This document shows, in pieces, positions 8,472-16,117 of a stretch of 64,000 nucleotides of DNA. Made by a program: the position numbers and the translations under genes. The DNA is taken from assembly GCA_030388725.1 (NCBI GenBank), contig CP128857.1, positions 1,116,001-1,180,000 on the forward strand. The letters are read 5' to 3'. The notes beneath the pieces were generated by a model. That model worked only from the letters and a program-made list of their open reading frames with translations. It did no database searches and was not told the DNA's origin. The DNA comes from Prodigiosinella aquatilis (GTDB taxonomy: Bacteria > Pseudomonadota > Gammaproteobacteria > Enterobacterales > Enterobacteriaceae). Position 1 is the first letter of the stretch; each line of letters opens with the position of its first letter.

Positions 8472-9213
8472 TAATGAAAAGCTGTTGCGCCGTATCCGGA
8501 AGCTGATGGCTCTGGGTACCCGTAACAATAACGCGTATGAAGCGGCCCGGGCTGTGCGCCTTGCGCAGGTGCTGATGCAACGACACAACCTTTCGCAGGA
8601 CGATGTCGCGGTTTGTGCTGTACAGGAAGCGGTGAGTTATCAAGTGTATACCGACGCTATCAGTATTCCCGGATGGTTGAATGCGCTGGCTGCTGTCGTC
8701 TGCATGGCAACGGGCTGCCGTTGCTGGTTCAGTTGGTATCGCACGGTCACTCGAGTGGGGCGGCAGCGTGACCGGCGCTCATTGCATTTTTATGGACTGA
8801 ACGAACGTCCCGACGTGGCGCTGTACGTTTTTACTGTGCTGTCCCGTCAACTTAAAAATGCCACCACATGTCATATGCGTTCGGCATACCAGCTTAAACG
8901 ACTCAAGTTGCGGACAAAACGTAACCGGGCAGACCAGTTCCGGGAAGGTTGGGTGGTGGGGGTATGGAATGTCCTGGAGCCGTTTGCCCCAACAGAGAAA
9001 GAATCAGGTGTCCTGCGAAATTGGCTGGCACAGCGATGCGGCCCGGCACTGTCCGACGTTAACGTTCGTGAGGTAAGGCGCTGCCGCGGGGATTCCAACG
9101 CGCGAATATCTGGATGGCTGGCCGGTCGACGTGCAGAGCTGAATAAAGGGATTTACGGTCAAGCATCGACGGCATCCATGTTGTCTCTAACGGTTTCCGG
9201 AGGGGAGGGATGA
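8458..9213 (+). CDS. DUF2786 domain protein
   Basis: 251 residues starting MITGDNEKLLRRIRKLMALG. The N-terminal 45 residues (LRRIRKLMAL...EAARAVRLAQVLMQRHNLS) match DUF2786, found in many ICEs beside parB. The remainder contains a Trp- and Arg-rich region of unknown role. A start at 8302 would overlap the whole zinc-finger gene and lacks a ribosome site; GGGAGGAACG precedes the chosen ATG. Confidence 0.75.
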   Translation: MITGDNEKLLRRIRKLMALGTRNNNAYEAARAVRLAQVLMQRHNLSQDDVAVCAVQEAVSYQVYTDAISIPGWLNALAAVVCMATGCRCWFSWYRTVTRVGRQRDRRSLHFYGLNERPDVALYVFTVLSRQLKNATTCHMRSAYQLKRLKLRTKRNRADQFREGWVVGVWNVLEPFAPTEKESGVLRNWLAQRCGPALSDVNVREVRRCRGDSNARISGWLAGRRAELNKGIYGQASTASMLSLTVSGGEG

Positions 9214-9303
9214 TGAGTAATGTGCTGATTTTCATGGCGTGCTCTACCCGTTGGATAACGGGCTTTTGGTTACTTACGGACTTGGGGATTAACGGGGGTT
9301 ACG

Positions 9304-9602
9304 GTGAGCCAGAATTTATCTCAGGCAACGAACACCATATTGACACATCTCCTTATGGAGCTGAAATCTGGCAACATCCGCCGGTGCGAGTCGCTGGGCA
9401 TGACGATTGAGGAAGTGCGTCAACTGAGCCAACTGACGGTGGATGATCTTCATTACCTGATGCAAAGCAGTGTGTCGGTACTGAATTTGAGCATCAATCA
9501 CGATAACTTCTGGATCATCGTTCAGCAGTCCAGAACGGAGCAGAAGCGGATGCAGCGGATTGATCGAGCGCTAGTGTCAACGCCAAGATTTATGGCCGTT
9601 TT
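9304..9602 (+). pseudogene. DUF2857 ICE protein, truncated by IS3
   Basis: About 100 codons from a GTG start with GGGGG upstream. The segment LLMELKSGNIRRCESLGMTIEEV and the later SRTEQKRMQRIDRAL resemble the SPI-7 STY4528/DUF2857 family. The frame then runs into the IS3 end at 9603 and continues out of homology to 9765. The normal C-terminus and the ICE genes that usually follow (DUF3158, a PFL_4669-type protein, ssb, topoisomerase III) are missing. Confidence 0.7.
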
Positions 9603-11205
9603 GGGGGTGCGGATGTTTTCTTGGACGGTTTTATTGCGCGATGCCGAGTTGTCGACGGTACATTTCCGGGCTGAGTGCTCCCAGCGACAACTTGATGCGA
9701 TGTTCGTTATACCATCGTATATAGGCATCAACATGCTGCATAAAGTGCTCAGGTGTCACGCCTGACCACTCATGACCATAGTACATTTCCGTTTTCAGGC
9801 GACCAAAGAATCCTTCACAGGCCGCATTATCCGGTGAACAGCCTTTACGGGACATCGAACGGATAAGACTGGCAGCATTCACACGCTTAAGCCAGCCTGG
9901 CCAGCGGTAATGCCCGCCTCGATCGCTATGGATTATTGGTCGTTCGCCTGCGGTTAATGTGCTGATTGCACCATCCAGCATGGTATTCGCCAGTTCTGCA
10001 TCCGGGCGTGTACCCAACGACCAGCTCACAACTTTACCATCGAAGCAGTCGATTACAGGTGACAACCATACTTTGCCTGACGGCAGCTGGAACTCCGTGA
10101 TATCTGTCAGCCATTTTTGATTAGGCTGTTCCGCGTTAAAGTCTCTGGCGAGAAGATTGTCAGGTGCCGGGCCGATTTCTCCGCAGTATGAGCTGTAGCG
10201 GCGCCGACGGTTTCGACTGACCACAAGCTGTTCTTCCACCATAAGTCTGCGTACAACCTTCTCAGAGAGTCGCTGGCCTTTGTGCCGTAGCATAGCGTGC
10301 AGACGGCGATAGCCATAACAACGATAGTTACCGTTGAAGATCTCTGTTATTGCGATACGTACGGTCGCGTATTTATCTCCCGAGCGCAGAGCTGTCCGGT
10401 GGTAAAAAAACTGCTCCGTGCAAGTTCAAGGACTCGCAGCAGCTCTGTCAACGGGTACGAGCCTCTCAGGACATCAGCGATCTGCGTCTTTTCCCTGTTT
10501 GTCAGAGTGCTGACGCTGATGCCCGGGTCTTTTTTTATGATTTCCTCCGCTTTTTTCAGGATATCGAGCTCCATCTGCTGTCGACGTATCTCCTGATTAA
10601 GTCGGTTAACTTCTTCGCGCAGCGTGTCGCGCTCTTCCGTAAGAGACGGCTTTTCATGTTTGCGCATGGACTGGTAAGCCTCATCGCCGATGATTTCATC
10701 TTTCCATTTGTACAATACCGTGCGACTGATGCCAACGTTCATGGCGATTTCTCTGGCAGGTACATGCCGTGTACAAAGCGCCATGACAGCCTGACGTTTC
10801 ACCTCAGGTTCAAAAGGTGCATTTTGATTGATCGTACTGGTGAAAATAAGCCGTCTGCCGGGATGACGTTCATTAACCCAGCGAGCCAATACATCACAGC
10901 AGGGATAACCAAGAGTCCTGCTGGTAAACGCCAGGCAGCAGCCATGGTTAAGATAATGTTCAACAGCAGCCTGCTTTTGCACATCAGAGTAACGAGGCTT
11001 ACGGAGTATGGATTTTGTAGCACCGTCACTCGCTTCCCATAAACGGATCCAGCGTCGTAGATTTCTTTTAGAGGGGTAACCCAGTTCACGAACTACAGGA
11101 GCCAGTTTTCTGCCGTATTTAAAGTAAAGTTCAATTGCGCGGAGCCGTTCTGCTTCGGTAAACATTATTTATCTCCTGAGAGTCCAGGAAATCGTCCGCA
11201 CCCCC
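9603..11205 (-). mobile_element. IS3-family insertion sequence (1603 bp)
   Basis: The ends are imperfect inverted repeats: GGGGGTGCGGATGTTTTC on the left and GGGGGTGCGGACGATTTC (complement) on the right. It carries a DDE transposase. No matching short duplication is seen (left flank ...GTTTT, right flank TCT...), so this copy probably marks a deletion or recombination rather than a simple insertion. Fragments of related copies are at 38938-39185 and 47898-48144. Confidence 0.88.
9631..11165 (-). pseudogene. IS3-family transposase with one frame change
   Basis: The first frame (11165-10347) has two helix-turn-helix units (about residues 1-60 and 115-165) and a leucine-zipper segment (LREEVNRLNQEIRRQQMEL). 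The second (to 9631) has the DDE core: WLTDITEF, IHSDRGGHYRW and ACEGFFGRLK. Homology runs continuously through the change at a run of seven T (plus-strand A7 at 10404-10410), giving ...ARSSFF then YHRTALRSG. A -1 slip there would make one protein of about 510 residues. Either a programmed frameshift or a lost base (or sequencing error) explains it. Confidence 0.78.
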
Positions 11206-11508
11206 TCTTCCCACGCCATAATGTCACTTATCCTGTTGATCGCCGGATTACTGGTTCGAAAACTGGGAGAACGGTTTGCTCATCGTGAAGTGCTTGGCCT
11301 GGGCGATGTCTGGCTGGTTGCTGGGTTAGGTGCCTGGTTTGGTTCGCCACTTTCCCTGTTCTCACTCATGGGGGGAGTGATGGGTTTTATCCTCTGGTAT
11401 GCCGGTTCGAGTACGGTTTCCCGCGGTGGCCCGATGGGGCCATGGTTGGGTTACAGTGCGCTGCTGTCCATGATCCTCTCTATTTCTGACCCTATTCTGA
11501 TGTGGTGA
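11206..11508 (+). pseudogene. Prepilin peptidase, N-terminal half lost (pilU-like)
   Basis: About 100 codons remain, readable from the IS junction or from ATG 11221. GLGDVWLVAGLGAWFG carries the GxGD aspartate of A24 prepilin peptidases, and several membrane helices follow. The first catalytic Asp region is missing, so the enzyme should be dead. In intact ICEs and in R64 this gene closes the type IV pilus operon just before pilV. Its truncation shows that the upstream pil genes were lost with the IS3 event. Confidence 0.75.
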
Positions 11509-11511
11509 TAT

Positions 11512-12723
11512 ATGTCAATGAAAGGTAAGTCAGCCGACCGTGGCTGGGCCATGATGAGCACCGGTATCGGACTGTTAATTCTCCTGATCGTCGCGGTTTG
11601 GTCAATGGGGTATTACAACGATTATATCCAGCAGCGTGGATGGCAGGTGACGGCATCTCAGTTATCCCGTTTCAGGGCGTCGGTGAAAACCTATGTGGGC
11701 CGTTACTATGACACATTACTGGCCGCGGCCAGTACCACTGCACCGGTCATCGTCACACCGACCATACTTAAAAATACCGGTCTTTTGGAAGCGGGGTTTA
11801 GCAATACCACCGCCGACGGACAACAAATCAGTGCGGTGGTGACGCGCAATGCCACGAATACCGACCAACTGCAGGCACTGGTGATCACGCAGGGTGGAGC
11901 AAGTCTACCGTACACGGCGTTGAGAAATATTTCAGTAGATATCGATGGCATGGGCGGTTACGTCTGGAAAAACACCAATGTGACCGGTGCCATGGCGAGC
12001 TGGAGTGTGCCACTGGCCAGTTTTGGGGTGAGCACATCCAGCGGGCATGTTGGGGCGCTGATCCCTTCAGACGAACTGGGCGTTGCCCGGGAAGAAAGTG
12101 ACCGTCTCTACCGTTTCTCGGTAACGGGTAAACCGGACCTGAACCGTATGCATACCAATATTGATATGGGGAGTAATAATCTCAATAACACCAATACGGT
12201 GAATGCTCAGACAGGGAATTTCAGTGGCAATGTGACTGCCGGCGGTGATATCCGCAGTAATGGTGGCTGGCTCATATCGAGGGGAAGTAACGGTTGGCTG
12301 AATGAAACCCACGGTGGCGGTTTTACAATGACAGATAATGACTGGATTCGGGCTATCAATAACAAAAATATTTACACCGGAGGGCAGGTAAGAGGGGGCA
12401 GTGTCCGTTCGGATAGCAACCTTTCCGGAGGGGGTGTGCTGCAATTGGATCAAGTGAATGCTGCTGGCGCTCCGTGTAGCAGAAATGGGGATATAAGCCA
12501 TGATGCTTCTGGCGGAATACTGTCATGCAAAGACGGTGTATGGGTAGCAAGCGGTGGTGAATCAACAAACATAAACATCTATCAGTGCCCGTATAGCATT
12601 TGCGATAACAACTCTGCTAGTACCTGTGGCGGGCAGTTGAGCACACATAGTTATTGTCAATGCAGGACCGGTGGCGGTGCAATGACCTGCGGATATCTGG
12701 GCAAACTGCTCGTCGGTTATTAA
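11512..12723 (+). CDS. pilV: PilV-like minor pilin / tip adhesin
   Basis: 403 residues. The N-terminus has a prepilin signature (basic leader ending in Gly, then WAMMSTGIGLLILLIVAVW as the hydrophobic alpha helix). The middle is Asn- and Gly-rich, and the C-terminus has a Cys-rich end after residue 330. PilV adhesins sit at the thin pilus tip and choose recipient cells. No shufflon repeats or Rci recombinase follow. With the rest of the pil operon gone, this gene probably has no pilus to decorate. Confidence 0.82.
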   Translation: MSMKGKSADRGWAMMSTGIGLLILLIVAVWSMGYYNDYIQQRGWQVTASQLSRFRASVKTYVGRYYDTLLAAASTTAPVIVTPTILKNTGLLEAGFSNTTADGQQISAVVTRNATNTDQLQALVITQGGASLPYTALRNISVDIDGMGGYVWKNTNVTGAMASWSVPLASFGVSTSSGHVGALIPSDELGVAREESDRLYRFSVTGKPDLNRMHTNIDMGSNNLNNTNTVNAQTGNFSGNVTAGGDIRSNGGWLISRGSNGWLNETHGGGFTMTDNDWIRAINNKNIYTGGQVRGGSVRSDSNLSGGGVLQLDQVNAAGAPCSRNGDISHDASGGILSCKDGVWVASGGESTNINIYQCPYSICDNNSASTCGGQLSTHSYCQCRTGGGAMTCGYLGKLLVGY

Positions 12724-12739
12724 CTGCTAATTTTTAAAC

Positions 12740-12763
12740 GGCGATGTTGAGTTAAGCATCGCC
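12740..12763 (+). terminator. Terminator after pilV
   Basis: A GGCGATG/CATCGCC stem with a short loop followed by TTATTCTT lies 17 bases past the pilV stop. Confidence 0.6.
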
Positions 12764-12882
12764 TTATTCTTCCTGTTTTTGCACCTTACACCTTTCTGAA
12801 CAACTGAAAGGATGACGTGCAATGACCACCGAAGCATTGCCAGAACAAGAGCCGACCTTAGACCCCGAGAAAACGGGGCGCG

Positions 12883-13416
12883 GTGGTACTGAAAACTTTC
12901 CCCCCCGCCCGGCGTCCAATGTTCCTCTTAAGTCGGCGTGCGCTGCTAAAGCGTTTTGCATATGGTCTGGCCGCATTATTTACAACGGTTCCCGGTGTGT
13001 TGAGTGTGATCCTCTATCTACAAGTCAACAACATGGACATTCGAATTCACTCTCTCGAAGCAGCACTTCGTAGCGGTCAGTTGAGTCAGCTCTCGTCGTC
13101 AGTCGCCTCTCTGGAAAAACACGTTGCTGAACGAGACGAGCGTTTCGCGTTGAAAGAAGGCGTGGTGTCAGGCATGAGGACGCTCGGTAAAACGTTGGAC
13201 GGGCAAATCTCTGACCAAAACCAAAAAATCGAACAGTTGGAAACTAAAATCGATGAGCAGAAAAGAGCGCTGCAGTATGAACTTGATGGTCGTCAGGCGC
13301 GCGCCCTGGATTTTTCATCGCTAAAAGCCAGTTTCGAAACACTCAAAGCCAGTCTGGTAGAAAAAACCCCAGCCGCCTCATCGGGTCATGCGGTGTCTTC
13401 AGAAAAAAAAACATAA
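12883..13416 (+). CDS. Membrane-anchored coiled-coil ICE protein (central part of a frameshifted gene)
   Basis: This frame gives a membrane segment (FAYGLAALFTTVPGVLSVILYL, cited as two parts: FAYGLAALFTT and VPGVLSVILYL) and a coiled coil from about residue 50 to 150. The best translation start (MTTEALPEQEP at 12822, with GAAAGGATG upstream) is in another frame. The frames join at seven C (12900-12906), as if one extra C were present. The end is likewise out of frame with the next segment. The intact gene would probably be 12822-13669, about 281 residues, in the conjugation operon. Confidence 0.55.
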   Translation: MVLKTFPPARRPMFLLSRRALLKRFAYGLAALFTTVPGVLSVILYLQVNNMDIRIHSLEAALRSGQLSQLSSSVASLEKHVAERDERFALKEGVVSGMRTLGKTLDGQISDQNQKIEQLETKIDEQKRALQYELDGRQARALDFSSLKASFETLKASLVEKTPAASSGHAVSSEKKT

Positions 13417-13669
13417 GACGACTCCCGCAAAAAAGTCTCATCGGTCAGCCAGAACGGTGCCACTGGTTGCGCCGTTTATCCTGACCGGCATTGAACAGCG
13501 CGGTGGTCAGACGTTCGCTGTCGTTGCTCCCCGGGGCGCGACGACCTTATCTCAGATGCGGCTTCTGTCACCGGGTGACTCTGCCTGGGGATGGAAGCTT
13601 CGACGCCTGGAGGGCAATGAGGCTTTGTTCTCCGTTAACGGCATACCACAGCGCATCAGTGCGCAGTAA
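13388..13669 (+). CDS. C-terminal segment of the same frameshifted ICE gene
   Basis: 93 codons with a basic linker (KKKHKTTPAKK) and a compact domain (VAPFILTGIEQRGGQTFAVV to NGIPQRISAQ), a beta-rich fold like the C-terminal domains of pilus or conjugation accessory proteins. It overlaps the previous frame at nine A (13403-13411), and homology seems to pass through the slip. It may be translated by coupling or may be part of one protein broken by an extra A. Confidence 0.5.
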   Translation: MRCLQKKKHKTTPAKKSHRSARTVPLVAPFILTGIEQRGGQTFAVVAPRGATTLSQMRLLSPGDSAWGWKLRRLEGNEALFSVNGIPQRISAQ

Positions 13670-13678
13670 AAGGGAGTC

Positions 13679-14401
13679 ATGATGAAAATCAGCAATGTAG
13701 TGGTTTTTTGCGCGTTTTGGGGAATGGGGATCGCCAGCGCGCAAACAGTCAACAGTGTGACCGGCACCACTTCAACGGCGAATAGCCTGCGGGATAAATC
13801 GACCCAACTTCAGTCCCAACAATCGGCCCAGCAATGGGGGCTCAGTGATACCGAGTGGCAAAAGTACCAGCAGTTGAAACAAGGTAAGCGGGGGATCCAG
13901 TCTCCGGGACTTGACCCCCTGACGACACTGGGTGTGGAAAGCGAAAGTTCTTCAGAACGTCGTCGTCTGGCGGAGTTGTGGGTTAAAGAGGCGTACCGAC
14001 GCACGGAAAAAGAACTGGCATTTCAGCGCGAAGTGAACGCCGCCTGGAACCGGCTCTATCCGAATGCGCTGTCGGTCAATATGGGCAATGCTTCAGGGCT
14101 TGCCCATGACACCAACGGGCGCCTGGCGTTGTTCGTGCGTGAAAACTGTGAACGTTGTGATGCGCGTCTGGCCGCTGTGCTGGCCGACAATCGCCCGGTT
14201 GATATCTATCTGGTGGGCAGTGACGGCAAAGACGACACGGTGCGCAAATGGGCATTGAGCCACAACATTCCGGTCGACCGGGTGAGAAGCCGTCAAATCA
14301 CCTTAAATCACGATCGCGGATTGTGGCTGACCTACGGGCAGGGGCAAATGCCGGTGATCCTGCAACAAGGGGAACACGGATGGCAACTCGCCGCATTCTG
14401 A
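13679..14401 (+). CDS. ICE protein, PFL_4693 family (TIGR03759)
   Basis: 240 residues with a signal peptide (MMKISNVVVFCAFWGMGIASA). The C-terminal half holds a thioredoxin-like stretch with CERC (LFVRENCERCDARLAAVLAD). This family heads the conjugation operon of SPI-7/PFGI-1 ICEs and is thought to act in the periplasm. A second ATG 3 bases later is possible. It overlaps the transglycosylase gene by 22 bases. Confidence 0.85.
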   Translation: MMKISNVVVFCAFWGMGIASAQTVNSVTGTTSTANSLRDKSTQLQSQQSAQQWGLSDTEWQKYQQLKQGKRGIQSPGLDPLTTLGVESESSSERRRLAELWVKEAYRRTEKELAFQREVNAAWNRLYPNALSVNMGNASGLAHDTNGRLALFVRENCERCDARLAAVLADNRPVDIYLVGSDGKDDTVRKWALSHNIPVDRVRSRQITLNHDRGLWLTYGQGQMPVILQQGEHGWQLAAF

Positions 14402-15018
14402 TGTCAGCACTTCTGCTGCTACCGCTGTGCGTTTTTGCAAAGCGTGGTCAGCCGTTGCAACAAATCCCGCCGGTTTATCATGCCATCGCGGCAGCGGCCC
14501 GCGTGCCGGCCGAGTCGTTGTACTCCCTGGCTTTGACGGAAAGTTCACGGCGTCTTCCCTATGGTGAACGCCCGTGGCCCTGGACCATCAATGTGGCGGG
14601 CAAAGGATATCGTTTTGAGACCCGAGACGCCGCCTGGCAGGCACTGCTTCAGTTTATCCGGAAATACCCGCTCAAGCGGATTGATGTGGGTATTGCTCAG
14701 GTCAATCTGGGCTGGAACGGACATCTGTTTGCCTCGTTTTACGATGCCTTCGACCCTTATGCCAACTTACGCGTCGCGGCGAATATCCTGCGCACTTGCT
14801 ATGACGCCAGTCCGGGAAGCTGGATAAAAGCGGCGGGTTGTTATCACCATCCTGCCGGCGGCAAAGCGGCAGCGACCTATATTGCCATTGTCCGTCGCAA
14901 GCTCGACACCCTCGCACCCGTTCAGTTGGCCACATCAGGACCGCAGGCCCTGATGCCAACACCATTCAATGGTGTTGCACTGGTCAGTAATCAACTCACC
15001 TGGATAGAGCCAAAATGA
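14380..15018 (+). CDS. Conjugation lytic transglycosylase (SLT domain)
   Basis: 212 residues. AGGGGA before ATG 14380 supports this start; MATRRILMSALLLLPLCVFA is a signal peptide. The catalytic Glu lies in YSLALTESSRRLPYG, and the GIAQVNLGWNGH block and NLRVAANILRTCY complete the SLT fold. It opens peptidoglycan for the transfer channel. An internal ATG at 14401 would shorten the leader. Confidence 0.87.
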   Translation: MATRRILMSALLLLPLCVFAKRGQPLQQIPPVYHAIAAAARVPAESLYSLALTESSRRLPYGERPWPWTINVAGKGYRFETRDAAWQALLQFIRKYPLKRIDVGIAQVNLGWNGHLFASFYDAFDPYANLRVAANILRTCYDASPGSWIKAAGCYHHPAGGKAAATYIAIVRRKLDTLAPVQLATSGPQALMPTPFNGVALVSNQLTWIEPK

Positions 15019-15533
15019 AAATCCTGAAAATGATTGTAATGCTGTTTGCTATTGGAGGGGCTACCGCGGGTTATGCAGCACTGACTGTGGTGGGAGACCT
15101 GGGCGGGGAACCGACAGACCCTTATTTTGACGCCGTGAATGCCCAGCCCGGTGAATTGACCCCTCCTGAACCGCTGGCGCCTCCCTCTGTACCCGCGCAG
15201 GTGTCGGCGGCTTCTATGTTACCCGTCCATACACCGGAGCTTACGCCAGGGACGGTGACCGCCAGAAAGCTCACGCTTCCCGGGATGCCGCCCATTTTTA
15301 TTATTGGCGACGATGATTTGTCCCGGCGATGGCTGGCTCAGCGTGGGGCCGATCTTAAGCGGCTTAATGCAGCCGGGTTTGTGGTGAATGTTGCCGACCA
15401 GGCTCACCTGAAGGAATTGCAGTCACTGCTACCGGACAACAACATGGTGCCCGTTTCCGGCAGTGACCTGGCCCGCCGCCTGCAACTGACCCATTACCCC
15501 CTGATTATCACTGAAAAGGGGCTAGCACAATGA
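15015..15533 (+). CDS. ICE protein, PFL_4695 family (TIGR03765)
   Basis: 172 residues with a signal peptide (cleaved near AGYAA), a Pro-rich linker (residues about 45-75) and a C-terminal domain starting at LPGMPPIFIIGDDDLSRRWL. The order after the transglycosylase and before the nuclease-like gene is the standard ICE order. Overlaps both neighbours by 4 bases. It is periplasmic or outer-membrane linked; the exact role is not known to me. Confidence 0.85.
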   Translation: MKILKMIVMLFAIGGATAGYAALTVVGDLGGEPTDPYFDAVNAQPGELTPPEPLAPPSVPAQVSAASMLPVHTPELTPGTVTARKLTLPGMPPIFIIGDDDLSRRWLAQRGADLKRLNAAGFVVNVADQAHLKELQSLLPDNNMVPVSGSDLARRLQLTHYPLIITEKGLAQ

Positions 15534-16117
15534 TCCCTGCTTCTCCTGGTGCTGAGATTATCAGTGCCATCCGGCAAGGAACGCCGGGCTTGTGGTTGAG
15601 TTTGTTGCTCCTGCTCCTGGTGTTACTGGCGCTGTCTTTTATCTGCTTCCCCGTGAGCCAGCGACGCCACCGTCGCTATCAGCGTCAGGCGAGCCGCGTT
15701 CTCGTCAGACTTCCACAACTGCGCGATGACGCAGCCAGGCTTGTCTATCTGCGAAAAATCAATCCCTACGTGTTTGAAGAGATGCTTTTGACTGCCTTTG
15801 CCCGTCAGGGTTACCGGATTAAGCGCAATGTCCGCTATAGCGGCGACGGCGGGATAGATGGACAGGTGTGGATCAACGGCCAGCGTTGGTTGATACAAGC
15901 CAAGCGATTTTCATCCTGTATTCAGTCAGGCGATGTCCGGGATTTCGGTGAATTAGTTCGTCAGGAAAGGTGTCGCGGCTTCTTTGTGCATACGGGACGA
16001 ACGGGGGAGGTCAGCCGCGAAGCATTGAGCGCTGTTCCCGACATTACGCTGATAAGCGGCGGCCGGTTGTTAACACTTCTTGCCGGTGGCGCCGGCTGGC
16101 AAACGAGGGACCGATGA
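15530..16117 (+). CDS. Membrane-anchored Mrr-like restriction endonuclease domain protein
   Basis: 195 residues: one N-terminal membrane segment (LWLSLLLLLLVLLALSFICF), then an Mrr-type PD-(D/E)XK domain. Visible are YVFEEMLLTAFARQGY, the GDGGIDGQVWINGQRW motif and the QAKRF lysine. Such proteins sit just before traD in this ICE class. Topology puts the nuclease in the cytoplasm, near the coupling protein. Whether it cuts DNA or only binds it is unknown. Confidence 0.82.
   Translation: MIPASPGAEIISAIRQGTPGLWLSLLLLLLVLLALSFICFPVSQRRHRRYQRQASRVLVRLPQLRDDAARLVYLRKINPYVFEEMLLTAFARQGYRIKRNVRYSGDGGIDGQVWINGQRWLIQAKRFSSCIQSGDVRDFGELVRQERCRGFFVHTGRTGEVSREALSAVPDITLISGGRLLTLLAGGAGWQTRDR

Noticed and set aside
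9210..9410. 66-codon frame after the DUF2786 gene
   Set aside because: It overlaps the DUF2857 remnant by 107 bases in another frame; the ribosome site is fair but no homology is recognisable.
11512..12723. Shufflon at the pilV 3' end
   Set aside because: No inverted repeats or alternative C-terminal segments, and no Rci recombinase follows.
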